Shown: piece after piece, positions 19,774-28,388 of the stretch
Numbering within the stretch: position 1 is the stretch's first letter
Layout of the letters: every line of letters begins with the position of its first letter
From: Staphylococcus pettenkoferi
Lineage (GTDB): Bacteria; Bacillota; Bacilli; Staphylococcales; Staphylococcaceae
DNA: 64,000 nt
Reading direction: 5' to 3'
Assembly: GCF_026659735.1 (NCBI RefSeq)
Contig: NZ_JANSKK010000003.1
Span: 62,001-126,000, forward strand
Program-made: the position numbers and the translations under genes
The notes under the pieces: generated by a model
Databases searched by the model: none
Told to the model about the DNA's origin: nothing
What the model saw: only the letters and a program-made list of their open reading frames with translations

Positions 19774-20468
19774 TGATACAACTAGAACATGTGCACTTTA
19801 ACTATGGTAAGCGCGAGATCTTACATGATATCAATTTAACGCTTGAGCAAGGTCGTATCGTCGGTGTGGTCGGTGAAAGTGGTTCTGGAAAGACGACGTT
19901 GAGCCAAGTGATTCTGGGAGCTCAGAAACCGACGAAAGGTCAGGTTCACCGGTCGAATCAACGTATCTTGCCAATCTTCCAACACGCAAGTCAAAGTTTC
20001 AACCCGGACATGACGATTGGCGCTTCGATGAGCGAAGCCTTGAAGTATTATGACAAGACGCAATCTGCAGAGGCGCAACAACGTCTCGAACAGTTAATGG
20101 TGTCATTGAAGTTACCTCAAGAGCTGTTGCGTCAACGACCAGGCCAAGTCAGTGGGGGCCAACTTCAACGGCTCAACATTATCCGCACGTTAATGTTTCA
20201 GCCTGAACTACTCATTTGTGATGAGATCACCGCCAATTTAGATGTGATTGCCGAACAACATGTGATAGACATACTGACCGCATACCATCGAGAGACCCAT
20301 CAGAGCATGTTAGTGATTTCGCATGATCTACCTTTTTTACAACAGTTTGTGGATGAGTTTGTCGTGTTAAAAGACGGGCGTGTTGTCGATCACTTTGAAC
20401 GCTCAGACTTGTTTGACGAACAGCGTGCAGCTTATACCAAAGAATTAGTTGCAGTTTACGAAGAATAG
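19773..20468 (+). CDS. nikE: ABC transporter ATPase (NikE type)
   Basis: A 231-residue ATPase with Walker A GESGSGKTTLSQ (about residues 36-47), signature VSGGQLQRLNI and Walker B LLICDEITANLD. Its start overlaps the nikD stop by one base. It is the last gene of the five-gene importer; no clear terminator separates it from the lipoprotein gene 118 bases on, but that gene has its own promoter and Fur-like box. Confidence 0.78.
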   Translation: MIQLEHVHFNYGKREILHDINLTLEQGRIVGVVGESGSGKTTLSQVILGAQKPTKGQVHRSNQRILPIFQHASQSFNPDMTIGASMSEALKYYDKTQSAEAQQRLEQLMVSLKLPQELLRQRPGQVSGGQLQRLNIIRTLMFQPELLICDEITANLDVIAEQHVIDILTAYHRETHQSMLVISHDLPFLQQFVDEFVVLKDGRVVDHFERSDLFDEQRAAYTKELVAVYEE

Positions 20469-20495
20469 CTTTATCAGAGATAAGTAAAAATATTG

Positions 20496-20542
20496 AAAAT
20501 GCTTATCAATTAACTTGAATAATATTTTATGCGATGTATAAT
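20496..20542 (+). promoter_or_regulatory. Fur-like box and promoter of the binding lipoprotein
   Basis: GAAAATGCTTATCAATTAA (20496-20514) matches 13 of 19 positions of the Fur box GATAATGATTATCATTATC. A TTGAA-type -35 overlaps its end and TATAAT lies at 20537-20542, so iron-loaded Fur would block transcription. Confidence 0.55.
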
Positions 20543-20585
20543 TGAAAATAACTTAACGTAATTGAGAAAAAAGGAGCATTTTAAT

Positions 20586-21491
20586 ATGAAAAAGTTACTC
20601 ATTCCGTTGATTGTTCTCGTACTTGTACTCTCAGCATGTGGAAATAATTCAGATGATAACGGCGATAAGAACGAGAAGAAGACGTACAAACAAGATGATG
20701 GCAAGAAAGTGAAAGTACCGAAACATCCTAAGCGTGTCGTGGTACTTGGAACGACTTACGCAGGTGGCTTGAAACAGCTCGATACGAATATCGTGGGTGT
20801 AGCGAACATAGTGGATGATAGTAAAGTTCTTAAGAAGAAATTTAAAGGCGTGAAGAAAGTCGACCCTGAAAAAGTGGAAAGTGTCGCGAAATTGAAACCA
20901 GATCTTATCGTTACATACAATACGGATAAGAACTTGAAGAAATTGAATAAGATTGCGCCAACAGTGGCTTACGATTATCAGAAACATGATTACAAAGATC
21001 AGCATAAAGAGTTAGGTAAGCTTGTGGGCAAAGAGGATAAAGCGCAGAAATGGATTGATGATTGGGATAAGAAAACGAAGAATGATAGTAAAGAAATCAA
21101 GGATAAGCTAGGTCAGGATACGACGGTTTCTATTATCAAGGACTTTGATAAGAAGGTTTATGCGTTAGGTAAGACGTATGGTCATGGTAGTGAGGTCGTG
21201 TATGATTCGTTTGGTATGAAGATGCCGGATAAGGTTGAGAAGGCGACGAAGAAGAATGATTTGGCTGAGATTTCGAATGAGGAGATCCCTGAGATGGCTG
21301 GGGATTATGTGATTACTCCGGTTGCGAAGGGTAGTAAGTTGTCGTTTGAGGATAAGGATTATTGGAAGAATACGGATGCTGTGAAGAATGGGCATACGAT
21401 TAAGGTGGATGAGGGGATTTATTGGTTGAATGACCCTTATTCTATGGATTATGAGCGTAAGGATTTGAAGGAGCAGTTGTTGGATAAGTAA
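20586..21491 (+). CDS. Iron-siderophore-type ABC substrate-binding lipoprotein (FecB/FhuD family)
   Basis: A 301-residue class III binding protein. A lipoprotein signal ends VLSACG; a Lys/Asp-rich linker follows, then the two-lobe FecB-like domain (HPKRVVVLGTTYAGGLKQL, LKPDLIVTYN, and near the end YWLNDPYSM). The family binds ferric siderophores, haem or corrinoids. AAGGAG precedes the ATG at 20586; a longer frame start upstream lacks one. It stands alone, without permease or ATPase genes, and would borrow a shared permease. From about codon 195 on, nearly every third base is G or T. Confidence 0.8.
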   Translation: MKKLLIPLIVLVLVLSACGNNSDDNGDKNEKKTYKQDDGKKVKVPKHPKRVVVLGTTYAGGLKQLDTNIVGVANIVDDSKVLKKKFKGVKKVDPEKVESVAKLKPDLIVTYNTDKNLKKLNKIAPTVAYDYQKHDYKDQHKELGKLVGKEDKAQKWIDDWDKKTKNDSKEIKDKLGQDTTVSIIKDFDKKVYALGKTYGHGSEVVYDSFGMKMPDKVEKATKKNDLAEISNEEIPEMAGDYVITPVAKGSKLSFEDKDYWKNTDAVKNGHTIKVDEGIYWLNDPYSMDYERKDLKEQLLDK

Positions 21492-21611
21492 TGTTTCTTT
21501 GTTGTGTAGGGTAAAATACTTGTTACTGTATACGTTTAATTGTTTTCTCTGACGAGAAAAACTGAAAGGCCTTTAATGATACGTTGAAATTGAATAGACT
21601 TTCATAAATTT

Positions 21612-21736
21612 GAGATGATACTTTAAGCCATGCTTGCCCAGGGGCTGCGCCTCAACTAATTTTCGCTTTTGTTGCAAGCGAAAATGGATTTTCGGCTGCA
21701 GCTTGATCCCTCGGGCGTCAGACTTAGTATCATCTC
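21612..21736. repeat. Family C palindromic repeat, copy 1
   Basis: A 125-base element with ends GAGATGATAC and GTATCATCTC. The outer arms enclose the shared core CTCAACTAATTTT, a CGCTTTT/AAGCGAAAA hairpin and TGGATTTTCGG. Its left flank (GTTTTCTC...GAGAAAA) also recurs next to copy 2. Confidence 0.85.
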
Positions 21737-22070
21737 TTTTTGTATTCTTTATCATTTATAGATTTATTGATAAGCAGGCTTTCAGTTTGTGCTTAAGGGT
21801 TACAACTTGTAGAAGATATTATTTTTTCTATCTATTCCATTTCACTTTCACATCCTCACCTTCCTATCCATAGTATTTATTTGGGGTGTGGGAGGGATTA
21901 TAGAAATTCGATACTAATTCTTCCAATAGAGCGCATTGTACTAATTTTTGTTTCTCTTGCGAGAAAACTGAAAGGTCTTTAATGTAGTTGGTTTTAATGG
22001 TTTTCTCTTGCGAGAAAAGAACTGAAAACCTTTTGTGGTTCGTGGAAATTGAATAGTTTGTAATAAATGG

Positions 22071-22195
22071 GAGATGATACTTTAAGTCATGCTTGCCCAG
22101 GGGCTGCGCCTCAACTAATTTTCGCTTTTGTTGCAAGCGAAAATGGATTTTCGGCTGCAGCTTGATCCCTCAGGCGTCAGACTTAGTATCATCTC
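22071..22195. repeat. Family C palindromic repeat, copy 2
   Basis: Same length and ends as copy 1, with only a couple of substitutions. The flanks on both sides are also repeated (compare 21541-21610 with 22005-22068, and 21845-21945 with 22362-22460), so a unit of about 460 bases was duplicated in tandem and then diverged. The remainder of the 21492-22737 gap is AT-rich without a convincing gene. Confidence 0.85.
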
Positions 22196-22737
22196 TTTTT
22201 GTATACGGTAAATTGGTATTTGTGTCTAGTGAACGGTTTTCAGTTCTGCAATAGAGAGAATTCAATGTATTTCTTTAACGAATTGTTTTTAGGCTTCCAG
22301 TTTCTCGAAATTAACATTCTTCAATTTTATCCTATTGCTATAAAAAATATATTATCCAAGTATCCCATCCTCACCTTCACATCCATCATTTTTATTTGGT
22401 GTGTGGGGAGGAAGATAGAAACTGGTTACTGTTTCTTCTAATAGAGAATATCGTACTAATATGTATTTCTCAAAGTAAGTATTTGTGAATCTTTAAATCA
22501 TTATTGCACAAGAATATAACACTTTATGCACTCTACTAATCTACTTCTGCTTATTTACTCAATTCTTACCATTCTTTTATTGTATGGTAGGAAGGGAGAG
22601 AAAGTTCTAATTAGAGGGAACAGTGTGAATAGAGGGTTTCTGGGAATTAGAGTTCAAAGATATTCAGATTACTAAGATCTGAGTGGAAAATTTCTAAATA
22701 TCTTATTATGTTGTGATGAATGTGGCTCACACAGTTA

Positions 22738-22767
22738 AAGCACCGGACGCTGATGCGCCTGGTGCTT
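22738..22767. terminator. Hairpin after the amino-acid permease gene
   Basis: Arms AAGCACCGG/CCTGGTGCTT, ending four bases from the permease stop. T residues follow only weakly in the minus direction. Confidence 0.5.
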
Positions 22768-22771
22768 CGTT

Positions 22772-24202
22772 TTAATCTTTAATATGTTTTTTAGAATGTT
22801 GTAAGCCGTAGATAAAGTAAATTGCGAGTCCGAAGATGAACCAAGCGAGTGTGTAGAGTTTCGCTTTGCTATCGAGTCCCCAGAAGACGATGGCTGTACT
22901 GAGGAATCCTAGGATTGGCAATACTGGGAAGAATGGCATCTTGAAGCCGGGTTCTGGTAGATCTTTACCTGCTCTACGACGTAATGCGAAGATACCGACT
23001 GATACGAACATAAATGCGACGAGTGTTCCTGCTGAAATGAGTTGTGCTAGGAATTCGAATGGTGTCACTGCACCAAGGATAACTGCGACGATTGTGAGTA
23101 CAATCAATGAATTGTTTGGTAGGTGTTTTTTGTTCAATTGTCCTAACCATGATGGTAGTAGGCCGTCACGTCCGAATGAGTAGACGAGTCGTGAACCTGC
23201 GAGCATCATACCGATGAGTGCTGTGAACATACCGATGACTGAAATACCTTGAACGATGGCGGCGACGACTCCGAATCCGCTTTGGCGTAGTGCCCAGCCT
23301 ACGGGTTCAGCTGTCGTACCGTATGCGGAGTATTTGAACATCCCGATGAGTACGAGGGAAACGGCAACGAAGAGTGTTGCTGCGATGATGAGTGAGCCCA
23401 TAATTCCGCGTGGCATCGTCTTTTGTGGGTTGATCGCTTCAGCTGAGTTGGCTGCGATAGAGTCGAAGCCAATGTAGGCTAGGAAGATCATTGATACCCC
23501 TGCGTAGATACCTTGCCAGCCTCCGAATGCACCATTTGCTGTTTCTTTGTATTCAGGGATGAATGGCACGTAGTTCTCTGGATGTACCACTGTAAGTCCG
23601 ACTACGATGAAGAGCAAGACGGCGAAGACTTTTAATACTACAAGGATATTCTCTACTCGTGCAGCTTCTGATACGCCAAACGAGAGGAGTAATGCAGTTA
23701 AAATGATAACGATAGCAGCAATGATATCGATGATGCCGCCAGATGCACCTAATGTATGAGTTAAAGCATCGGGTAACTGGATACCTAATGGCGAGATGAG
23801 GCCGCGAAGGTTGGCTGAGAAACCTGAGGCAACGAATGCGACGGCGATAATATATTCGGCTAATAGTGCCCAACCTGCAATCCAACCGAAGATTTCGCCA
23901 AAGACGACGTTAATCCAAGAATAGGCTGAGCCAGCGTAAGGCATAGTGGATGACATTTCTGCGTAAGCAAAGGATACGAGTGCAGCAACGACGGCAGCGA
24001 GGATAAATGAGATGACTACGGCTGGTCCAGTATGTTGTGCAGCAACGATACCAGGTAAAGTGAAGATAGCCGTAGAGACAATTGTCCCGACTCCGAGTGC
24101 AATCACATCTCTAACACGAAGCGTGCGTTCGAGATGCGAATCTTTATCTTGATAGACTGATGGATCTTCTTTCTTGAAGATCTTTTGAGTAAAACCTCCC
24201 AT
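22772..24202 (-). CDS. APC-family amino-acid permease (YfnA/CAT type)
   Basis: A 476-residue cytoplasmic-membrane permease with about twelve hydrophobic segments. The first helix region VIALGVGTIVSTAIFTLPGIVAAQHTGPA and the SSTMPYAGSAYSWI motif match the cationic amino-acid transporter branch of the APC superfamily; the exact substrate cannot be read. A ribosome site GGAGG lies before the ATG. It is monocistronic. The last 250 or so codons strongly favour A or C in the third position (G/T on the plus strand), the first part less so; the protein looks complete. Confidence 0.82.
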   Translation of the reverse strand: MGGFTQKIFKKEDPSVYQDKDSHLERTLRVRDVIALGVGTIVSTAIFTLPGIVAAQHTGPAVVISFILAAVVAALVSFAYAEMSSTMPYAGSAYSWINVVFGEIFGWIAGWALLAEYIIAVAFVASGFSANLRGLISPLGIQLPDALTHTLGASGGIIDIIAAIVIILTALLLSFGVSEAARVENILVVLKVFAVLLFIVVGLTVVHPENYVPFIPEYKETANGAFGGWQGIYAGVSMIFLAYIGFDSIAANSAEAINPQKTMPRGIMGSLIIAATLFVAVSLVLIGMFKYSAYGTTAEPVGWALRQSGFGVVAAIVQGISVIGMFTALIGMMLAGSRLVYSFGRDGLLPSWLGQLNKKHLPNNSLIVLTIVAVILGAVTPFEFLAQLISAGTLVAFMFVSVGIFALRRRAGKDLPEPGFKMPFFPVLPILGFLSTAIVFWGLDSKAKLYTLAWFIFGLAIYFIYGLQHSKKHIKD

Positions 24203-24500
24203 GAGTAACCTCCTGATTTATATTAAAATGTATTACTCCGTTCATGACAGAGCGATAAGATAATTTATATCATAGCACAATTCTCGGAAAATAGTTAGAT
24301 AATTCTCAATGTTGTGAAATAAATTTTGTGACAAATTTTACTTTAAGAGAGAATAGTATTGAAAAAATGCATGTAAGTTAGATTATCATCGCAATTTGAA
24401 GAAGTGATGAACAGATTTTACCACTTTACGAAAAAATAAACTACACCTAATGAACAACTATTGATATAATTTGGTAAAGCAATATAAAAGGGTGATTAAT

Positions 24501-25217
24501 ATGATAGAAATGGATGGCATCGTAGCGAAAATGAAAAATCAGAAGATTAACTATGATAAAGTCCTACGAAAAATGATAAATGATTGGGAACGCAATGGGG
24601 TGCGTCCAAGCATACTACTACATAGCTGCTGTGCGCCGTGTAGTACCTATACACTAGAGTTTCTCACACAATATGCAGATGTAGCGATTTACTTTGCCAA
24701 TCCAAACATTCATCCTAAAAATGAGTATTTGAGACGTGCAAAAGTTCAAGAACAGTTCGTTCACGACTTCAACGAACGTACTGGCGCAAATGTGAAATAT
24801 ATTGAGGCGCCATACAAACCACATGAATTTATGAAGATGGCGAAAGATAAAGGGTTAACAGAAGAACCAGAAGGCGGACGTCGCTGTACAGCTTGCTTCG
24901 AAATGCGTCTAGAATTCGTAGCTGAAGCGGCTGTGGAATACGGCTATGATTACTTCGGTAGTGCGTTGACACTTTCACCGAAGAAGAACGCACAACTCAT
25001 CAACGAAATCGGTATGGATGTACAGAAGATTTACGATGTGAACTATCTGCCAGGCGACTTTAAGAAAAACAAAGGCTACGAACGTTCAATCCAAATGTGT
25101 AACGACTACAATATCTTTAGACAATGCTATTGCGGATGTGTCTTCGCGGCGATGGACCAAGGCATTGACTTTAAACAAATCAATAAAGATGCGAAAGCGT
25201 TCTTAGAGCAATTCTAA
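24501..25217 (+). CDS. queH: Epoxyqueuosine reductase QueH
   Basis: A 238-residue DUF208 protein, the metal-dependent enzyme that reduces epoxyqueuosine in tRNA to queuosine in organisms lacking QueG. The paired cysteines are seen as LLHSCCAPCSTY (about residues 35-46), RRCTACFEMRL and the C-terminal QCYCGC. The start at 24501 follows AAAAGGGTG; a TTG ten codons earlier precedes that site and is rejected. It is a single gene; no other queuosine genes are in the window. Confidence 0.9.
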   Translation: MIEMDGIVAKMKNQKINYDKVLRKMINDWERNGVRPSILLHSCCAPCSTYTLEFLTQYADVAIYFANPNIHPKNEYLRRAKVQEQFVHDFNERTGANVKYIEAPYKPHEFMKMAKDKGLTEEPEGGRRCTACFEMRLEFVAEAAVEYGYDYFGSALTLSPKKNAQLINEIGMDVQKIYDVNYLPGDFKKNKGYERSIQMCNDYNIFRQCYCGCVFAAMDQGIDFKQINKDAKAFLEQF

Positions 25218-25256
25218 TCAGATAGAGATGCGCACCTCGACAGATACGTTGATGTG

Positions 25257-25511
25257 CGTATTATTTGTGGAAGAAGAACAAGAAAGTATTCCTAAAGCGT
25301 CTGCGTACAACCAACTTGTCGAGCACTAAATGAGGAAGAACGACTCCAACTCATAATCGCAAACACCGACTTGGCAAGAGCGCTAGAAGGGAATAAGGCA
25401 GTTAATAAAACGGTGACACTTCCAAAATACTTAGTGAAATTAGAAAAAGAACATAACGTTAACTTTAGCCAGTTCCTACAACAACTCTTTAGAGAAAATT
25501 TGAAGTTTTGA
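25257..25511 (+). pseudogene. HicB-like antitoxin remnant, truncated and frameshifted
   Basis: No intact frame exists. One frame reads VLFVEEEQESIPKASAYNQ; after about 25318 the next frame reads LNEEERLQLIIANTDLARAL and then EGNKAVNKTVTLPKYLVKLE and FSQFLQQLFRENLKF, ending at 25511. The TVTLPKYL-to-FSQFLQQ part looks like the DNA-binding C-terminus of HicB antitoxins. The N-terminal half and a hicA are absent. It appears to be the leftover of a lost toxin-antitoxin pair 40 bases after queH; its 5' end overlaps a weak hairpin (GCGCAC/GTGCGT). Confidence 0.45.
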
Positions 25512-25745
25512 AGTGGAAAATGGTAGAAATTTCACCTTAGAAGCATAAGTTATAATCTATCTAATAATACTTTAATCGTGAGTATATGAAAATGTATGAG
25601 TTTGAATTAGTTTGAAAGATGCTCTATTCATATCTAGAAACACTATAATTAAAAACAAAATAAAAAAGAAAAAGTAGTGTGATGTTGAGTAGTATTTATA
25701 ATCCAATTAAGTATAAGACCTTAGTTTGTTAAATATAGAAATACA

Positions 25746-25862
25746 TGCAATACAAGTTAAGGGGGATGGCGCGACTCCTGCAGGAAAAGCATGCGTCTTG
25801 AGACTACAGGCTCAAGCCATGCCTGCGGAAAGCGTCGCCACCACCCAATACGAAGTATTGCA
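25746..25862. repeat. Family A repeat, arm-only variant (reverse orientation)
   Basis: Bounded by TGCAATAC and GTATTGCA, 117 bases. It keeps the outer arms and a long inner palindrome (CATGCGTCTTGAGACTACAG with its partner) but lacks the CTCAACTAATTT core. A reverse-oriented near copy lies at 28277-28388. Confidence 0.8.
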
Positions 25863-26026
25863 TCCTCGAAATACTATAATTAAAAACAAAAATAAAGAAT
25901 AGTGTGTGTGATGAGAAGTGTCGAAATACGGATTAGAAGGAATCTAATGTTGCTTAGTACTCAAGCAACACAAGTAAAAGTGAAAATGATGAGACTCCCG
26001 AGGAATTAAGGGCGCAGCGAAAATCC

Positions 26027-26259
26027 GAGCCTGGGACGTAAATTAAGATATTTTTATTTTTCAATGTGAAGACTCTCGCTTGCATATGGGACCACACTCA
26101 ACTAATTTTTCTCGCTCAGAGAGCTCTAGAAATGGATTTTCGTTGTGGTCTAGCTCCATCATGCGTCTCGAGTCGACATTGAAAAATTGATTTATCATTC
26201 AACTAAATTAAAAAGTTGATACCATCTCACTATTTATTTTTAAATAATGTCCCAGCCTC
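26027..26259. repeat. GAGCCTGGGAC-ended element carrying a Family B repeat, inserted into a Family A copy
   Basis: The ends GAGCCTGGGAC (26027-26037) and GTCCCAGCCTC (26249-26259) are inverted repeats of a motif common in staphylococcal intergenic DNA. Inside is a Family B palindrome (26056-26189). Outside, the sequence AAAATCC on the left and TAGTTGAG on the right are the two halves of a Family A core, so the composite sits within it. Confidence 0.6.
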
Positions 26260-26456
26260 TAGTTGAGAGTTCGCGGTAGCTGACTGAATTCGAGAAGGCA
26301 CTTCGCTTTCTTAAATTACGTGGTAACATTCAATTAGTATAAATATTATATTTCTCGAAATACTATATTAAACCCTAAACCAAAATAGAGAGAATGTGGT
26401 GTGGTTGTGGTGATTTATTCGAATATTGCTGAGAATTAATTGTTATAGGGTATATC

Positions 26457-26603
26457 TGCAACACAAGTAAAAAAGAGGTGGTGCGACTCCCGAGGTATCA
26501 AGGGCACAGTGAAAATCCATTCATAACGCGCAACAAGCGTTATGAATTAGTTGAACGTGACCTCCTGGGAAAGCGTCACCACCTCACAATACGCAGTATT
26601 GCA
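26457..26603. repeat. Family A palindromic repeat, copy with a different inner hairpin (reverse)
   Basis: Ends TGCAACAC and GTATTGCA; core AAAATCCATTC, a hairpin TTCATAACGC/GCGTTATGAA and GAATTAGTTGA. Same arm order as the 8681 copy, on the other strand. Confidence 0.8.
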
Positions 26604-26792
26604 AATTAGTCACAACATATAATATTCCAACGAATACAAATTAGTATATAATACTACATTCCAACGAATACAAATTAGTATATAATACTACATTCCAACG
26701 AATACAAATTAGTACAAATACTATATTCCTACGAACACAAATTAGCACAACACCCTACATTCCACAGAACACAAAGCAACACATTTTATCCA
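26601..26792 (+). repeat. Tandem array of a 34-base unit
   Basis: Units start at 26630, 26664, 26698 and 26731, with degenerate half-copies on both sides. The consensus begins ACGAATACAAATTAGTAT and ends AATACTACATTCCA. The first two units are identical. No spacers separate them, so it is not CRISPR. The array is A/C-rich on the plus strand and abuts the HAD gene leader. Confidence 0.85.
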
Positions 26793-26849
26793 AACACAAA
26801 ACGGGTATAGAATACTACTCATCACACAGAAAAAAGAAAGGTGACAAGA

Positions 26850-27653
26850 ATGATCAAAGCAATCGCCACAGACAAAGACGGCACACTATTCAAATCAGAC
26901 AACACCATGGACGAAGACTACTTCGACCGCATCTACCAACAACTCACAGACCACAACATCAAATTCATCGTCGCAAGCGGCAACCAGCTCGCCCAACTCC
27001 AGTCATTCTTCCCAAACAAGAAAGACGAGATCTCCTATGTCGCTGAAAACGGCGCCATCACCGTCGACAAAGGAGAAATCATGACCGCACATTATTTCCC
27101 GGAAAATACTGTGACATCACTCCTCGAAATGATCGTTGAGAATTTCGGTATCAAAGACATCGTACTCAGCGCTTTAAACTGCGCCTACATACTCGACGAC
27201 CGCGCTGATGATTTCTACGATTACGTCGATCAATACTACTATTACAAAGAACGCGTGAGTGATTTACAAAACGTTGAAGATACGAAGATTGTCAAAATTG
27301 CATTACGCGTGAAAGATGCGGCAATGGTAGATAAGATCGTTGAAATAATTGAAGATGACTACAACGATGTACGTGCAGTGACGAGTGGAAACGATAGTAT
27401 TGATTTAATCTTAACTGAAGTGAATAAAGGTCATGCTTTAGAGGAGTTGCTTGAAAAATGGGGTATTCAAGCTGATGAACTCATGACGTTCGGAGATGCG
27501 GACAATGATTTGGAAATGTTAAAGATGACACCACACAGTTATGCGATGGCAGAGTGCAGTGACAATGTAGCACAGGCAGCTCAACATCGCGCACCATCTA
27601 ATGATGATTCTGGTGTCTTCCAAGTGATTGAAGAGTATTTAGAACAACAATAA
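26850..27653 (+). CDS. Cof-type HAD-superfamily phosphatase
   Basis: A 267-residue HAD IIB hydrolase, which dephosphorylates small phosphorylated metabolites. Motif I is DKDGTLF (residues 8-14, Asp nucleophile), motif II VASGN, and motif IV FGDADNDLEML near residue 215, with the conserved Lys before it (NKGHALEEL). AAAGGTG precedes the ATG at 26850; the GTG at 26841 lies in that site. The first 85 or so codons end almost only in A or C, then usage returns to normal. Its exact substrate is unknown. Confidence 0.85.
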   Translation: MIKAIATDKDGTLFKSDNTMDEDYFDRIYQQLTDHNIKFIVASGNQLAQLQSFFPNKKDEISYVAENGAITVDKGEIMTAHYFPENTVTSLLEMIVENFGIKDIVLSALNCAYILDDRADDFYDYVDQYYYYKERVSDLQNVEDTKIVKIALRVKDAAMVDKIVEIIEDDYNDVRAVTSGNDSIDLILTEVNKGHALEELLEKWGIQADELMTFGDADNDLEMLKMTPHSYAMAECSDNVAQAAQHRAPSNDDSGVFQVIEEYLEQQ

Positions 27654-27665
27654 TATTGCAATAAT

Positions 27666-27709
27666 AAAGCTTTCGCTCAACCTCTAATCAAGGGAGCGAA
27701 AGCTTTTTT
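27666..27709. terminator. Bidirectional terminator between the HAD and usp genes
   Basis: Thirteen-base arms AAAGCTTTCGCTC and complement, with T runs on both sides, serving two convergent genes. Confidence 0.88.
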
Positions 27710-27718
27710 CATGACATC

Positions 27719-28141
27719 TTATTTAACGATGAGAACTGGAATGTTCGCACTGTTTGCGATTTTATGAGTAACGTTACCTAAGACATTTTTAATATCGGGT
27801 TTCGCACGTTTATTACTCATCACTACGATATCATAGTTCTCTTGTTCAATTTCTGTAAGAAGACAGTTTTTAATATTTCCTGTACTAAAACGTACGCGAA
27901 CTTTTAATCCTAAATCTTCTAATTTTTGAACGAAAGGTGTGAGTTCTTCACCTTTTTCTTCAGCAAGTGATTCGAAGTGTTTATTTTCATAACGCACTGA
28001 AGCTTGTAAGTCTGACTCCGGTATCACGTTAAAGATTGTTACGCGCGCTTCATCATTGTGCGCCGTGAGATTTTCTAATTCTTTCGGCACATTATTGAAT
28101 GAGTTATCAAAGTCATATGCGAGTAAGATATTGTTATACAT
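27719..28141 (-). CDS. Universal stress protein, UspA family
   Basis: A 140-residue Usp domain: ILLAYDFDNSF at the N-terminus, a STGNIKNCLLTEIEQENYDIVVMSNKR middle and VTHKIANSANIPVLIVK at the end. The ATP-binding glycine pattern (GxxGxxxxxxxxGS) is not clearly present, suggesting a non-nucleotide-binding or divergent member. AAAGGGG lies before the ATG. Single gene, convergent with the HAD gene. Confidence 0.85.
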   Translation of the reverse strand: MYNNILLAYDFDNSFNNVPKELENLTAHNDEARVTIFNVIPESDLQASVRYENKHFESLAEEKGEELTPFVQKLEDLGLKVRVRFSTGNIKNCLLTEIEQENYDIVVMSNKRAKPDIKNVLGNVTHKIANSANIPVLIVK

Positions 28142-28276
28142 AGACGATTACCCCTTTCACTATATATATACCCTAAATTTTAATAATTAAATAATTGATT
28201 AGTAGCGCATACGTTTGTTTGGTCTTATATGGATTAAGGGTCTGGGTAAAATGTAATTATATCTCTCCAATTAATT

Positions 28277-28388
28277 TGCCATGCTGCGTATTGGGATGGC
28301 GACGCTTTCCGCAGGCATGGCTTGAGCCTGTAGTCTCAAGACGCATGCTTTTCCTGCAGGAGTCGCGCCAACCCTTACTTGTATTGCA
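28277..28388. repeat. Family A repeat, arm-only variant
   Basis: Reverse complement of most of the 25746 copy, including the CTTGAGCCTGTAGTCTCAAG palindrome. Flanks (TTCTTCTAAC, GTGTTTCTAGGAGG) match those after 8834 and 9125. A further end remnant (AATACTGCGTATTGG) is at 28551-28565. No gene is seen in 28142-28620. Confidence 0.8.

Noticed and set aside
21573..22136. Similar 60-90 residue frames on both strands
   Set aside because: They run through Family C palindromes and repeat with them; no ribosome site or family match.
24203..24500. Switch of G/T to A/C bias as a replication origin or terminus
   Set aside because: The skew is local to gene ends beside repeats, and the urease, cop and ddh neighbourhood does not suggest a terminus; no dif or DnaA-box cluster seen.
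26601..26792. 34-base tandem units looked like a CRISPR array
   Set aside because: Units are directly adjacent with no unique spacers, and no cas gene is present.
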